Assembly: GCF_039523295.1 (NCBI RefSeq)
Contig: NZ_BAAAFA010000001.1
Coordinates: forward strand, 62,001 to 126,000
From: Colwellia asteriadis
Lineage (GTDB): Bacteria; Pseudomonadota; Gammaproteobacteria; Enterobacterales; Alteromonadaceae
Direction: 5' to 3'
DNA length: 64,000 nucleotides
Each line of letters opens with the position of its first letter. Position 1 is the stretch's first letter. Made by a program: the position numbers and the translations under genes. This document shows positions 63,970 to 64,000 of this stretch, piece after piece. The notes under the pieces were generated by a model. The model ran no database searches and had not been told where the DNA came from. It worked only from the letters and a program-made list of their open reading frames with translations.

Positions 63970-64000
63970 GATATAGGCATGAATTTCATCTACGTTTTTT

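Noticed and set aside
1..64000. CRISPR arrays, integrases and complete insertion sequences
   Set aside because: No regularly spaced repeats, cas genes, transposase or integrase genes are seen in the window.

Overview
The window looks like chromosome from a marine, AT-rich gammaproteobacterium of the Alteromonadales, most likely near Colwellia or Thalassotalea. This is inferred from gene content (suhB, siroheme-type cobA, RhlE helicase, PEP-CTERM proteins, a Vibrio vps-like exopolysaccharide locus), AT-rich codon use and the single tRNA-Leu(CAA). No 16S or marker comparison was possible. One 97-base run of N (58962-59058) shows that this is a scaffold with an unresolved gap.

Layout: (1) 1-6.6 kb, housekeeping and envelope: suhB, cobA, rhlE, a Cache-domain chemoreceptor and an OmpA-type porin, with clear intrinsic terminators. 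(2) 6.6-12.4 kb, minus strand, surface and biofilm genes: an O-antigen ligase/polymerase-like membrane protein, a small secreted protein, a lapG-lapD pair (periplasmic protease and degenerate c-di-GMP receptor) and a PEP-CTERM protein. (3) 12.6-34.6 kb, a large exopolysaccharide (EPS) locus. The plus-strand block carries glycosyltransferases, acetyltransferases, two sulfotransferase-like enzymes, a flippase, a polymerase, a CapK-like adenylating enzyme, VpsJ- and VpsK-like proteins, and gmd-fcl for GDP-L-fucose. The divergent initiating transferase (WcaJ/VpsL-like) and an export operon follow (outer-membrane barrel, Wza-like, Wzc-like kinase, CpsB-type phosphatase, VpsP-like). The order resembles the Vibrio cholerae vps clusters. 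The predicted product is a fucose-containing and possibly sulfated EPS. (4) 34.6-39.0 kb, an MHYT-PAS-PAS hybrid histidine kinase and an HD-GYP response regulator, probably linked to c-di-GMP turnover. (5) 39.2-45.7 kb, an LprI-MliC fusion lysozyme-inhibitor-like protein, tRNA-Leu, and a TetR regulator divergent from an RND efflux pair with two matching operator palindromes. (6) 45.8-51.1 kb, a choice-of-anchor A/PEP-CTERM protein, a PrsT-like TPR protein, a STAS-like small protein and an RDD membrane protein. (7) 51.2-64 kb, an accessory island: two copies of a small protein gene, a beta-propeller lipoprotein, an ankyrin protein, a MORN-repeat lipoprotein with a Sel1-repeat partner, a broken gene, a two-TM protein running into the N gap, and a 1380-residue protein with an internal OmpA-like domain that stays open to the window edge. 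Two blocks (85 bp and about 118 bp) occur twice in this island and point to duplication and rearrangement of small cassettes.

Functionally, most of the first 50 kb concerns the cell surface and biofilm: EPS synthesis and export, c-di-GMP-controlled adhesin release (LapD/LapG), PEP-CTERM surface proteins and signalling proteins. No exosortase, LapA-type adhesin or mannose-1-phosphate guanylyltransferase is visible here, so these would have to lie elsewhere in the genome. The last 13 kb looks like an interbacterial or envelope-associated accessory region whose function cannot be assigned from sequence alone.
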